NCBI RefSeq assembly: GCF_000373485.1 | Contig: NZ_KB891575.1 | Coordinates: forward strand, 524,035 to 588,034 | DNA: 64,000 nucleotides | Source of the DNA: Dasania marina DSM 21967 | GTDB lineage: Bacteria > Pseudomonadota > Gammaproteobacteria > Pseudomonadales > Dasaniaceae | Direction: 5' to 3' | Notes under the pieces: model-generated | What the model was told of the DNA's origin: nothing | Seen by the model: only the letters and a program-made list of their open reading frames with translations | Databases searched by the model: none | Translations under genes and position numbers: made by a program | Shown here: piece after piece, positions 44,034 to 52,314 of the stretch | How positions within the stretch are numbered: position 1 is the stretch's first letter | Layout: the number at the start of each line of letters is the position of its first letter

Positions 44034-46145
44034 CTATTCCGCCCGTGAAATTAAAGCATCCACCGCCACCGCTCCCTGGCCCTGCGGTAACACCATCAAG
44101 GGATTTACATCTAGCTCTAGCACTTTATCGGCGTTGTCTACGGCGAAGTTGGCAACAGCCATAACCGCATCGACGGTGGCTTCTAAATCACCAGGTTCTT
44201 TACCGCGGAAACCTTCGATAAGTTTGTACACTTTTAGTTGCTTAATCGCATCGCGCACGGCATCGCGGCTGGTAGGTAGCAATAAGCTAACGCTTTCTTT
44301 CATTAGCTCTACTAAAATCCCGCCAGCACCAATCACCAGCGACAAACCAAAACCTTGTTCGCGTTTAATACCTACAATTAATTCAGTCACCGGCGCGGCT
44401 GACATTTTTTCTATCAGTATGCGGCTGGTGTCTAGCTGTGGATGGCTTAAGCTAAGTCTGGTTACCATCTCTTGGGCAACAGCTGCGGCTTCGGCGGGGG
44501 TTTTGATATTCACTTTTACCGCACCGGCTTCGGTTTTATGGGGCAGGTCTTTACTCACCATTTTCACCACCACCGGACAGCCTAGTTCTGCGGCAGCTTG
44601 CTCAGCCTCAGCAGCGTTAACCAGTTTGGCAGCCGGAACGGGTAGGCCATATTTTTGTAACCATTGTTTTGAATCCCATTCGTCCATAGCGATGGCCTCA
44701 CCGTTTAATTCATCGGCAGGGCATAGTGCTTGGGTAGATTCATCCTTACGGTTCAATATATCTTGGCGGCGCTGGCTATAAGCCATAACCTTGCCTATGG
44801 CGGTGACTGCATCCTCTAAACCCTGTAATGCCGGAACGCCTATACTGTGTAAATGCTGGCGGGTTTTTTCTTGCATTAATTCAGGGAACACCGATGCGAT
44901 AGCGCCAGGCACATTGTGTTTTTTACAGCACGCTTGAAATACATCGGCGATTAATTCGCACTGTGGGTTCTCACCCGAGGCTTCACCGGGGAAATCTAGT
45001 GGTAGCAAACAAAAGTCATAGCCATCACTAAATAAATTATCCATACACTTTGTTAACGCGTCCCTATCGCCCCAAATAGCGGTAGTAAAATCTAAGGGGT
45101 TAGCAACATTGGCATAGGCCGGTAATAACTCGGCAATATTTTTTGTAACGCCTGCTGATAGTTTTGGTAGAGCTATGCCTTGGTTATCGCTGTAATCGGC
45201 AATTAAGCCAGCATCGCCACCCGAGCTAGCTAGGGCCACTAGGCGATTGCCTTTAGGCACTGCACCGCAGGCAAATATTTTTAAGGTTTCAACAAAAGAA
45301 ACGGGGCCAGTAACCCGGGCAATGCCTACACGATCAAACAGGGCATTATACAAATCGTCGGAACCTGCCAGTGAGCTGGTATGGCTTAGCGCCATCTCGG
45401 CGCCCATTGCAGAAGTCCCTGTTTTTAAAGCCACTATAGGCACGCCTTTTTCTAAAGCGCGCATGGCGGCAGCGGCAAAGTTAGGCACATTTTTTAAGCC
45501 TTCCAAATGCAGGCCTATGGCGGTAACGCGCGGCTCTTCTAAGAAAGCATCAATTAAACCGGCAACATCAACTTGTGCCTGATTACCTACGCTCACCATA
45601 TAGGCGATGGGTAAGGATCTATCGATCATGGAGATGTTGTAGGCAAAGTTACCGCTTTGGGTAATGATAGCCATGCCCTGCTCTACCATTTTGCCGCCGT
45701 GGGCAACGGGCCACAACGCAGAGCCGTGTAAATAATCTAACAAGCCGTAACAGTTAGGGCCCAGTATAGCTAAGTCACCGGCAGCGGCTAACAGCTCCTG
45801 CTGTTTTAGTTCGCCTTCATTTTCGCCATGGCTATCCATCTCGGCAAAACCAGAGGCATAACACACCGCGCCGCCTGCGCCTATGTCATTAAGTTCTTTT
45901 ACAATGGGGATGGTGATATCACGCTTAGTGCCAATAAATGTGGCATCGGGGGCGCTGGGTAAATCTTTTACTGAGGGGTAACATTTAACGCCGTTGATTT
46001 CGTCTTTAACGGGGTTAACCAACCAAATCTCACCGGCGAAGCCACCTTTTTTACAGCGTATAACCGCATCGGCCATAGCACTACCGCCTACGAAGGCGAT
46101 GGTTTTTGGGGCTAATAAGCGACGCATATTTTCTTTGTTGGCCAT
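44034..46145 (-). CDS. ADP-forming acetate/acyl-CoA ligase family protein (fused alpha-beta)
   Basis: About 703 residues. CoA-binding domain (APKTIAFVGGSAMADAVIRCKKGGF), succinyl-CoA-synthetase-like middle with ALSHTSSLAGSDDLYNALFDRVG carrying the phosphorylated histidine, and a C-terminal ATP-grasp half (GCPVVVKMVSKDLPHKTEAGAVKVNI). It activates a carboxylic acid to its CoA thioester. The ATG at 46145 has GGAG upstream. With the acyl-CoA dehydrogenase and hydratase it outlines a short-chain acid catabolic route. Confidence 0.88.
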   Translation of the reverse strand: MANKENMRRLLAPKTIAFVGGSAMADAVIRCKKGGFAGEIWLVNPVKDEINGVKCYPSVKDLPSAPDATFIGTKRDITIPIVKELNDIGAGGAVCYASGFAEMDSHGENEGELKQQELLAAAGDLAILGPNCYGLLDYLHGSALWPVAHGGKMVEQGMAIITQSGNFAYNISMIDRSLPIAYMVSVGNQAQVDVAGLIDAFLEEPRVTAIGLHLEGLKNVPNFAAAAMRALEKGVPIVALKTGTSAMGAEMALSHTSSLAGSDDLYNALFDRVGIARVTGPVSFVETLKIFACGAVPKGNRLVALASSGGDAGLIADYSDNQGIALPKLSAGVTKNIAELLPAYANVANPLDFTTAIWGDRDALTKCMDNLFSDGYDFCLLPLDFPGEASGENPQCELIADVFQACCKKHNVPGAIASVFPELMQEKTRQHLHSIGVPALQGLEDAVTAIGKVMAYSQRRQDILNRKDESTQALCPADELNGEAIAMDEWDSKQWLQKYGLPVPAAKLVNAAEAEQAAAELGCPVVVKMVSKDLPHKTEAGAVKVNIKTPAEAAAVAQEMVTRLSLSHPQLDTSRILIEKMSAAPVTELIVGIKREQGFGLSLVIGAGGILVELMKESVSLLLPTSRDAVRDAIKQLKVYKLIEGFRGKEPGDLEATVDAVMAVANFAVDNADKVLELDVNPLMVLPQGQGAVAVDALISRAE

Positions 46146-46239
46146 AATGCACAACTCCAAACACTATTTTTTAGTCATATCTTTACGGCGGATCTTAAAA
46201 AATAGTGTGCGGCGCTTAACCGGTACGTCTTTTTTAAGC

Positions 46240-46863
46240 CTAGGTAAAGAGGCGTTTAATAAAGTCTAAACACGCGGCTTCGCCTTCTTGCGGCACAAAC
46301 GCGTCTGGATCCAAGCACCACTCCAACCACAAACCATCCATTAACGCGGTTAAACTCAACGCGGCGCGTGAGCTGTTAATGCTGATTTTGTTTTCGTCGG
46401 CCACCGCATCTATAAGGTGGGCAATGCTGCGACGGTATTTGTTGTAGTGACGCTTATTTAAACCATTTATTTGTGGATCGACTTGCGCGAGATTCCAAAG
46501 GCTTATCCATATCGATAAATCTTCTTTGGTAAAGGTAGGTGGGCTAAAGGCCGCTTTGATCATGGCCTCTAGCTGAGCTTGTGGCTCCCTACCGATTTCT
46601 TCAATTAGGCCCCGAGTACTGTTGTCTAATTTATCTGACATGTACTCGTAGGCTTGAACAATAATATCGCTCTTGCCGTTAAAATGATGATTGAGTAATC
46701 CGCGTGATACCTTCGCGGCCTTGCAGATAACCTCTACAGTGGTGCCGCTATTACCATATTTAGCCAGGCAACGCAGGGTGGCCTCGATTAATAGTTTGCG
46801 CCTGACCTCTGGCTCTTCACGCACAAACTTTGGTTTTTTAGGGCTATCGCTTAGCTTTGCCAT
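46240..46863 (-). CDS. TetR/BetI-type transcriptional regulator
   Basis: About 207 residues. HTH: RRKLLIEATLRCLAKYGNSGTTVEVICKAAKVSRGLLNHHFNGKSDIIVQAYEYM; the C-terminal ligand domain resembles the BetI subgroup. It lies between the CoA ligase and the acyl-CoA dehydrogenase genes and probably represses the cluster, responding to an acyl-CoA or substrate. Likely operators are noted near 49.0-49.2 kb. Confidence 0.9.
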   Translation of the reverse strand: MAKLSDSPKKPKFVREEPEVRRKLLIEATLRCLAKYGNSGTTVEVICKAAKVSRGLLNHHFNGKSDIIVQAYEYMSDKLDNSTRGLIEEIGREPQAQLEAMIKAAFSPPTFTKEDLSIWISLWNLAQVDPQINGLNKRHYNKYRRSIAHLIDAVADENKISINSSRAALSLTALMDGLWLEWCLDPDAFVPQEGEAACLDFIKRLFT

Positions 46864-46960
46864 CATTGTTCCACGGGTAGTTTTCGATGCGGCTATTTTT
46901 TCATGGCTACAACAATTAGGCCACTACCAATTCACCGCAACACACCTTACTAGCAAAGGC

Positions 46961-48118
46961 CTACCAATACGGAGCTAATAGCTCCTTAGAAATAATATGA
47001 CGCTGTATTTCTGAGGTACCTTCCCAGATGCGCTCTATGCGCGCATTACGCCACATTCTTTCTACGGGCGTTTCATCCATTAAACCCATGCCGCCGTAAA
47101 TTTGTACCGCTTCGTCGACGATGCGGCCCAAGGCCTCACTGGCAAATAACTTGGCCATGCCAGCATCAGCATCGGTTAAGGTGCCTAGATCCATTTTTTG
47201 CGCGGCGTGTAAAGTCATTAAATCAGCGGCGCGAATTTGGGTGGCCATATCGGCCAACTTAAATGACACACCTTGGTTTAAGCCTATGGCCTTACCAAAT
47301 TGCTTGCGGTCAGCAGCCCAGCCAAGCGAAGCTTCTAATGCACGCATGGATTGACCTACGCAGTTAGCGGCAACCATCACCCGGCCAGCGGTTAGCCATT
47401 GGTTGGCCACTTCCCAGCCCTTGGCCACTTCACCCAACACTTTTGATTGGTGCACGATGCAGTCATCAAAAAATAATTCGTAGGTGTGATAACCGCGGTT
47501 ACTTACCCCTTTAGGGCCACGACGTATAGTCATGCCTGGGTTGTCGTTGTCGACTAAAAAGGCGGTGACTTCGTTTTTCTGGCGTCCCTTGTATTCATAG
47601 GTGCCGGTAACGGCAAACACGATAGAAAAGTCGGCACTGCCGGCATGGCTGATAAAATGCTTAGCGCCATTGATAACGTAGTTGTCGCCTTTTTTCACGG
47701 CCTTGGTTTGTATAGAGGCCGCATCAGAGCCAGCACCGGGCTCGGTGAGCGCGAAGCAATCGGTTTTTTCGCCAGCTACACAGGGGGCCAAGTACTCTTC
47801 GATTTGATCGCCTTTACAGGCCATTAAAATATTTGAAGGACGGCCAACGTTTACATGTAAGGCCCAGCCGCACTTGGATAGCTCACGCTCGATTAAAGCT
47901 TGCGAGACATGATCCAAACCTAAGCCACCACCGGATTCGGGGATGTTAAAGGCGTATAGGCCTGCGTCTAGGGCTTTTTCACGAATTTGCGCCGCTAATT
48001 CAGCGGGCACTTCGTCGGCACGGTCTACCGCTTCTTCATGGGGCAGTAATTCTTTTTCAACAAATGCTTTTACGCTTGATACCAGCATTTCTTGTTCTTC
48101 AGTTAATCGAAAGTCCAT
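46961..48118 (-). CDS. acyl-CoA dehydrogenase
   Basis: A 385-residue FAD enzyme of the usual length. FALTEPGAGSDAASIQTKAVKKGDNYVINGAKHFISH is the FAD/substrate signature, and the C-terminal IYGGMGLMDETPVERMWRNARIERIWEGTSEIQRHII is typical, with a glutamate at the base position (WEGT). It oxidises an acyl-CoA to the enoyl-CoA, passing electrons to ETF. The chain length is not predictable. Confidence 0.93.
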   Translation of the reverse strand: MDFRLTEEQEMLVSSVKAFVEKELLPHEEAVDRADEVPAELAAQIREKALDAGLYAFNIPESGGGLGLDHVSQALIERELSKCGWALHVNVGRPSNILMACKGDQIEEYLAPCVAGEKTDCFALTEPGAGSDAASIQTKAVKKGDNYVINGAKHFISHAGSADFSIVFAVTGTYEYKGRQKNEVTAFLVDNDNPGMTIRRGPKGVSNRGYHTYELFFDDCIVHQSKVLGEVAKGWEVANQWLTAGRVMVAANCVGQSMRALEASLGWAADRKQFGKAIGLNQGVSFKLADMATQIRAADLMTLHAAQKMDLGTLTDADAGMAKLFASEALGRIVDEAVQIYGGMGLMDETPVERMWRNARIERIWEGTSEIQRHIISKELLAPYW

Positions 48119-48174
48119 CGCGTTATACCTATAGCTGCTTACAATTATTTACTTTGTGCGGTTTATTACGCTAT

Positions 48175-48954
48175 CTATTGCCCGGTGAACTCAGGGCTAC
48201 GTTTTTCTATAGACGCTTTTAAGGCCTCGTCGGCATCTTTGCTACGGCCACATAATAGGCCCGCCGCTTGCTCTTGGCTTAGTTGTTCAACCAAGCTATT
48301 ACGACTGCTTTGCTCTAATAAAACTTTGGTTTGGCCATAGGCAAAAGTGGGGCCTGCGGCTAAGGTGGCGGCTACGGCATCAACGGCAGCAGTTAAGGAC
48401 TCAGGATCATGCACCTCAGTCACTAAACCTGCGGCTAACGCTTGCGCAGCGGGCCAAGCCTTATCAAAGAATAAAAATTGCTTGGCTTTTTCTAAACCAA
48501 TTAAGCGCGGCAAGTGCCAGCTGCTACCCGCATCGGGGCTGTAAGCCATGGTGGTATAGCCCGCTTTAAATTTGGCCTTGCTAGAGGCGTAACGAAAATC
48601 ACAGCACAGTGCCAAATCAACACCGGCACCCACAGCTGCACCGTTGACCTCGGCAATAACCGGCTTAGGCAGTGCGTAGAGCTTGGCCATCATGGCGTGG
48701 GCCGCTTCGGTCCAACCGTAAGTCTCTAGGGTGCCATTAGCTTCAGCCTCGGCCCATTCAGCCACATCGGCGCCGGCGCAAAAGGCGCGGCCGCTACCGC
48801 TAATCACCACGCAACGCACGTCGGCATTACTGGCTGACTCATCTATACACTCAGCCAGTGCCTTTAGCACGGGCACGCTTAGCGCGTTGTAGTGCTCAGG
48901 GCGATCAAGCGTGATGCGTCTTACGCCGTTATTGGTTGCTACTGTAAAGCCCAT
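48175..48954 (-). CDS. enoyl-CoA hydratase/isomerase family protein
   Basis: A 259-residue crotonase-fold protein. ITLDRPEHYNALSVPVLKAL, SGSGRAFCAGADVAEW and the oxyanion-hole segment EVNGAAVGAGVDLALCCDFRYAS are intact. It probably hydrates the enoyl-CoA made by the adjacent dehydrogenase. It is the first gene of the minus-strand catabolic run, divergent from an MFS transporter. Confidence 0.92.
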   Translation of the reverse strand: MGFTVATNNGVRRITLDRPEHYNALSVPVLKALAECIDESASNADVRCVVISGSGRAFCAGADVAEWAEAEANGTLETYGWTEAAHAMMAKLYALPKPVIAEVNGAAVGAGVDLALCCDFRYASSKAKFKAGYTTMAYSPDAGSSWHLPRLIGLEKAKQFLFFDKAWPAAQALAAGLVTEVHDPESLTAAVDAVAATLAAGPTFAYGQTKVLLEQSSRNSLVEQLSQEQAAGLLCGRSKDADEALKASIEKRSPEFTGQ

Positions 48955-49403
48955 AAGGCCTCCATTCGTTGTCGATTGATTTGCGATTACCCCTCACAGC
49001 ATAGGGGCTAGTTGCAATATGTGTATCATTTCAGAAACTATACGATTGTTCAATAAGAATTTTGTTATTAGAATGTACGGATTGGTAACAAAATCGTTTA
49101 ATTGTTCTTAATTAACAAAAAAGTTATTTTTTATCAATAAGTTAATGTAATTAAAGAAAGTACGTTTTTATACCAAAGCCACGATTTAGATATTATTAGT
49201 TGAACAATCATACAGGTATATGGGATAGTCTTTAACCCATAGCCCTTAAACAATAGGCTCTAATCAATAGTCGCAACAAACATAAGCAACCCAGCACCAC
49301 AGCCAATAGAAATAGACTGTTTGCTTTGCGACCATCCTACTTACCAGTAGGCTGGGACGGCAGCAATAACAGTAAAACAACAACAATAATGTGAGCAATA
49401 GGC
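48955..49403. other. 449-base divergent control region
   Basis: AT-rich gene-free region between the hydratase and the MFS gene. The 10-mer GATTGTTCAA at 49044-49053 recurs inverted as TTGAACAATC at 49200-49209, and an imperfect TTGTT/AACAA palindrome lies near 49103-49119. These may be operators for the TetR-type regulator. Confidence 0.55.
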
Positions 49404-50612
49404 ATGAACACACCGTCAGCTATCGATAACAGCACACTGAATAATGGCCGCAGCGTTTGGGTAGCGGTATTCTTTTTATCGGTGGCCTACCTGATCTATA
49501 ACACCCTGCCCGTTGTGTTAGGGGCCGCCGCCGATGGCATGGGCTTAAACGATGTGCAAATAGGCTATTTAGGCTCCAGCTATATGTTTGGCGCGGTAGC
49601 GGTGGGGATTAGCTCTATTTTTTGGGTGCGCCGTGTTAACTGGCGCTGGGTGGTGGCGATTTCATCGCTGACGGTGCTGGCATGTTATGCCATTGCCTCA
49701 TTTGTCAGTTACGACACCTTAAAGCTGGCCTTTTTTGGGGTGGGCTTTGCCAATGGCGCCATCGTCTCTTGCGTGCTCACCTATTTTGGCGACACCGACA
49801 CCCCCGACCGCAACTTTGGTTATGGTGTGGGCACGCAGGTATTGCTGGCGGGTTTAGCCGCGTATTTTATGCCCATATTTATCACCCCGCAGTGGGGTTT
49901 TGGCGGTATTATGTTGCTGTTTGGCGCCATGGTAGCCATCACCTTGCTGCTAGTGCCATTCTTCCCCGCCAGAGGTTGCCGTGGCTATGACAAACCCAGC
50001 CAGCAAGCGAGCACTCACTCTCCCGTGTTAACAGGCTCCCTGTTAGGGGTGGTGCTGGGCGTTGCCGGTATGTTTATCTACTTTTTGGGTGAAACCGGGG
50101 TGTGGGCCTTTTTAGACAGAGTAGGCCTAGCCAATGGCCTCAGCTACGCCGCCATGGGCGAAGCCTTTGGCATCTCGCTGATTATCAGCTCCGCCGGGGC
50201 CTACCTAGCCTCGTTTATGGGCGACCGCTACGGCCGCATCATCCCCATTATGGCCGCCACCATTGCCCTCATCGCCGGCTTACTGCTGATGCTATACGCT
50301 CACTCAGCCTTTAACTTTGGCTTGGGCATGTTGCTATTTGCCGGGGCCTGGAATTTTGTACTGCCCTTTCAAATGAGCTTAATCTCAGAAGGCGACACCA
50401 GCGGCCGCCTCACCCCGCTAATCCCCACCTGCCAGCTACTAGGTTCAGCCATAGGCCCCGCTATTGCAGGCCATATGGTAATAGATGGCAGCTATTTTTA
50501 TGTATATGCGTTTGCGTTTGCGGCGGCGATTATTAGCACGATATTGTGCGTGTGGGCGGAGGTGTTTGTTTATAGACCTATGAGACTAGCGGCACAGCCG
50601 CTAGTCTCATAG
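49404..50612 (+). CDS. MFS transporter
   Basis: A 402-residue, twelve-helix major facilitator. MFIYFLGETGVWAFLDRVG and ASFMGDRYGRIIPIMAA (the intracellular MFS A-like motif) are recognisable. It is divergent from the acid-catabolism genes and probably imports their substrate. The last ten codons (MRLAAQPLVS) and the stop are inside a perfect palindrome with 17-base arms (50577-50593 and 50597-50613), so the C-terminus may have been altered by the repeat. Confidence 0.87.
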   Translation: MNTPSAIDNSTLNNGRSVWVAVFFLSVAYLIYNTLPVVLGAAADGMGLNDVQIGYLGSSYMFGAVAVGISSIFWVRRVNWRWVVAISSLTVLACYAIASFVSYDTLKLAFFGVGFANGAIVSCVLTYFGDTDTPDRNFGYGVGTQVLLAGLAAYFMPIFITPQWGFGGIMLLFGAMVAITLLLVPFFPARGCRGYDKPSQQASTHSPVLTGSLLGVVLGVAGMFIYFLGETGVWAFLDRVGLANGLSYAAMGEAFGISLIISSAGAYLASFMGDRYGRIIPIMAATIALIAGLLLMLYAHSAFNFGLGMLLFAGAWNFVLPFQMSLISEGDTSGRLTPLIPTCQLLGSAIGPAIAGHMVIDGSYFYVYAFAFAAAIISTILCVWAEVFVYRPMRLAAQPLVS

Positions 50613-50613
50613 G
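50577..50613. repeat. perfect palindrome over the MFS stop codon
   Basis: Arms of 17 bases (CCTATGAGACTAGCGGC and its exact complement) separated by ACA. The stop codon TAG is at 50610-50612. It could also act as a terminator stem. Confidence 0.97.
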
Positions 50614-50621
50614 TCAGCTGC

Positions 50622-50686
50622 AAGCGGTAAGCTTCAAGAGGTAAGATTACTGCCTTTTCTTACAGCTTGCCGCTCGAAGCTTATAG
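50622..50686. repeat. facing heptad arrays, left border of the toxin-antitoxin pair
   Basis: AAGCGGT, AAGCTTC, AAGAGGT, AAGATTA (50622-50649), then CTTACAG, CTTGCCG, CTCGAAG, CTTATAG (50659-50686). The right array ends 6 bases before the toxin stop codon. Confidence 0.95.
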
Positions 50687-50692
50687 CTTTTT

Positions 50693-50968
50693 TTAATACA
50701 CCTGATCATGACTACCAATATCTACCAACAGAATCCCATCCTCACTAATCTGAAACTCAAGCACAACGCGATAGCTGATATTAATTGAAACTGATGAAAG
50801 TCCTTTCAAGCGGCCATGCAAGCTGTGTAGCCTTAAGGAGGGGTGATAGGGGTTGAGCTCCAGCAACTGTAAGGTTTTTTGGTATTGGTCATGCACCTCT
50901 GGGTGCTTTTTTAAAAATTTCTTAGCGCGCCTTAAATAACTCTCTGGATAAATTATTCTATAAGTCAT
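50693..50968 (-). CDS. RelE/ParE-family type II toxin
   Basis: A 91-residue basic protein of the RelE/ParE fold (YPESYLRRAKKFLKKHPEVHDQYQKTLQLLELNPYHPSLRLHSLHGRL), ending SHDQVY. It probably cleaves mRNA on the ribosome or acts on gyrase; the subtype is uncertain. It overlaps its antitoxin by 11 bases. The pair is bracketed by two near-identical heptad elements. Confidence 0.88.
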   Translation of the reverse strand: MTYRIIYPESYLRRAKKFLKKHPEVHDQYQKTLQLLELNPYHPSLRLHSLHGRLKGLSSVSINISYRVVLEFQISEDGILLVDIGSHDQVY

Positions 50969-51215
50969 CTGACATCCGTTTCATATGATCATCGACCGAC
51001 TCCACCACCACTCGACCAGCGTCAACATCGGCTCTTGCTTCCTGCAAGGCAATTTCCAACTCATACTCACGCAACTTAGCGTATTTTTCTACCCCTATCA
51101 CCACGTATTTATCCTTGCCTCGCACTGATATCACCACCTCTTCCTGTACCTCCATACAGGAATCAACGGCTGAAACACCCTTAGTCTTTAAATCATTCGC
51201 TGTTAATATCTTCAT
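50958..51215 (-). CDS. Phd/YefM-family antitoxin
   Basis: About 85 residues. The N-terminal Phd/YefM DNA-binding fold is seen in KILTANDLKTKGVSAVDSCMEVQEEVVISVRGKDKYVVIGVEKYAKLREYE; the acidic C-terminus (VDDHMKRMSDDL) would bind the toxin. The second of two ATGs is used. It should neutralise the toxin and autoregulate the operon. Confidence 0.88.
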   Translation of the reverse strand: MKILTANDLKTKGVSAVDSCMEVQEEVVISVRGKDKYVVIGVEKYAKLREYELEIALQEARADVDAGRVVVESVDDHMKRMSDDL

Positions 51216-51300
51216 CATCTTTACCGTACAACTAACAATACTATTAATAGTACTCTAAAAAGCATGAAGAGCAAGAACTAAAACCAGCGCACTTCGCTGC

Positions 51301-51381
51301 AAGCGGTAAGCCTCAAGAGGCAAGAGAAAAACTACCCAAACTAACGTTTTTTTCTTACAGCTTGCCGCCTGAAGCTTGCAA
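51301..51381. repeat. facing heptad arrays, right border of the toxin-antitoxin pair
   Basis: AAGCGGT, AAGCCTC, AAGAGGC, AAGAGAA (51301-51328), spacer, then CTTACAG, CTTGCCG, CCTGAAG, CTTGCAA (51354-51381). Unit by unit it parallels the block at 50622-50686, in the same orientation. A 5-bp palindrome CAGCG/CGCTG lies just before it. Confidence 0.95.
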
Positions 51382-51420
51382 CTTTAATATCCCCATCATT
51401 TTTATCTAGCGTCTACCTGC

Positions 51421-51434
51421 TAGCGACTAGAGAC
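51421..51434. repeat. two TAG-type heptads
   Basis: TAGCGAC and TAGAGAC, 22 bases before the sulfotransferase start. Confidence 0.75.
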
Positions 51435-51455
51435 TCCCCCCTGTAGACTTGAGCG

Positions 51456-52181
51456 ATGCGCAAAATCTTCATCATCGGCCTCCCCCGTACCGGCACTACT
51501 AGCCTCTGTACCACCCTGCTAGCGCTAGGTTATAGCGTGGCGCATACCGCTTTCACCCAAGCCGCCATAGAACAGGCCGAGGCGGTGGCTGATACTCCCG
51601 CTTATTGTGATTATCCGTTTTTGGATCAACGCTATCCCGGTTCGAAGTTTATCTACCTAGAGCGCGACTTAACGCTGTGGCTGCCGTCTATACAGCAACT
51701 GCTCAACCGCATGATTAAAAACATTAACAATGACAGTGGCGGCTTTAACCCCGTGTTAAAACGGTGCTTTAAACAGGTTTTTGCCCCTTTTGAGCTGGGG
51801 CACATCAATAACCAACAACACCTAAGCCACTGCTACCAGCAACACCAGCAACAGCTTGTTAATTATTTTAGGGATAGGCCGCAGGATTTATTAAACCTCA
51901 ACATCGCCGATAGTGCAGCGCCCCAACAGCTACTGGCGTTTTTGGGCCTAGCCGCTAACCCTAAGCTACACTTCCCCCAGCTCAACCAAGGCCAAAAAAT
52001 CACCGCATGGAATAAAATAGAGCACCCGTTAAAAGTACCAGCAAACTTATCAGGCAAAAACGGCAGGAAGTATTTTGATATGCGAGCGGTGGCTCGCAGC
52101 GGGAAGCGACAAGCGACAAGCGACAAGCGACAAGCGACAAGCGACAAGCGACAAAAATTTTGCGGCCTACGCCTTGCGTAG
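51456..52181 (+). CDS. sulfotransferase-family protein with repeat-encoded tail
   Basis: A 241-residue protein. The PAPS 5'-phosphosulfate loop is IGLPRTGTTSLCTTL at residues 7-21, and FIYLERDLTLWLPS resembles the 3'-phosphate region. It would transfer sulfate from PAPS to an unknown acceptor; sulfate-activation genes cysN and cysD lie downstream. From about residue 209 the chain is encoded by a palindrome and seven AAGCGAC units, giving KRQATSD repeats. The natural C-terminus was probably shorter. Confidence 0.8.
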   Translation: MRKIFIIGLPRTGTTSLCTTLLALGYSVAHTAFTQAAIEQAEAVADTPAYCDYPFLDQRYPGSKFIYLERDLTLWLPSIQQLLNRMIKNINNDSGGFNPVLKRCFKQVFAPFELGHINNQQHLSHCYQQHQQQLVNYFRDRPQDLLNLNIADSAAPQQLLAFLGLAANPKLHFPQLNQGQKITAWNKIEHPLKVPANLSGKNGRKYFDMRAVARSGKRQATSDKRQATSDKRQKFCGLRLA

Positions 52182-52230
52182 GACAAGTCTTTTAATCCTT
52201 TTCTTAAAGCTTACCGCTTGTGGCTTACAG
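52104..52230. repeat. (AAGCGAC)7 array and facing CTT-type array
   Basis: Seven perfect AAGCGAC units at 52104-52152, preceded by a 7-bp hairpin (TGCGAGC at 52081-52087, GCTCGCA at 52092-52098); then CTTAAAG, CTTACCG, CTTGTGG, CTTACAG at 52203-52230. The left array is translated. Confidence 0.96.
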
Positions 52231-52314
52231 CTAAAAAATATCGACAAGCGTGATCCCTAATTCATAACAGGCTCATAACCAACAAGACCTTACACTAGCC
52301 AATGCTCTCCAAAG

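Noticed and set aside
46961-48954. DMSP demethylation route (DmdA at 19.4 kb with DmdC/DmdD-like genes here)
   Set aside because: The acyl-CoA dehydrogenase is about 385 residues, much shorter than DmdC (about 600 as I recall), and the GcvT-like gene is 27 kb away.
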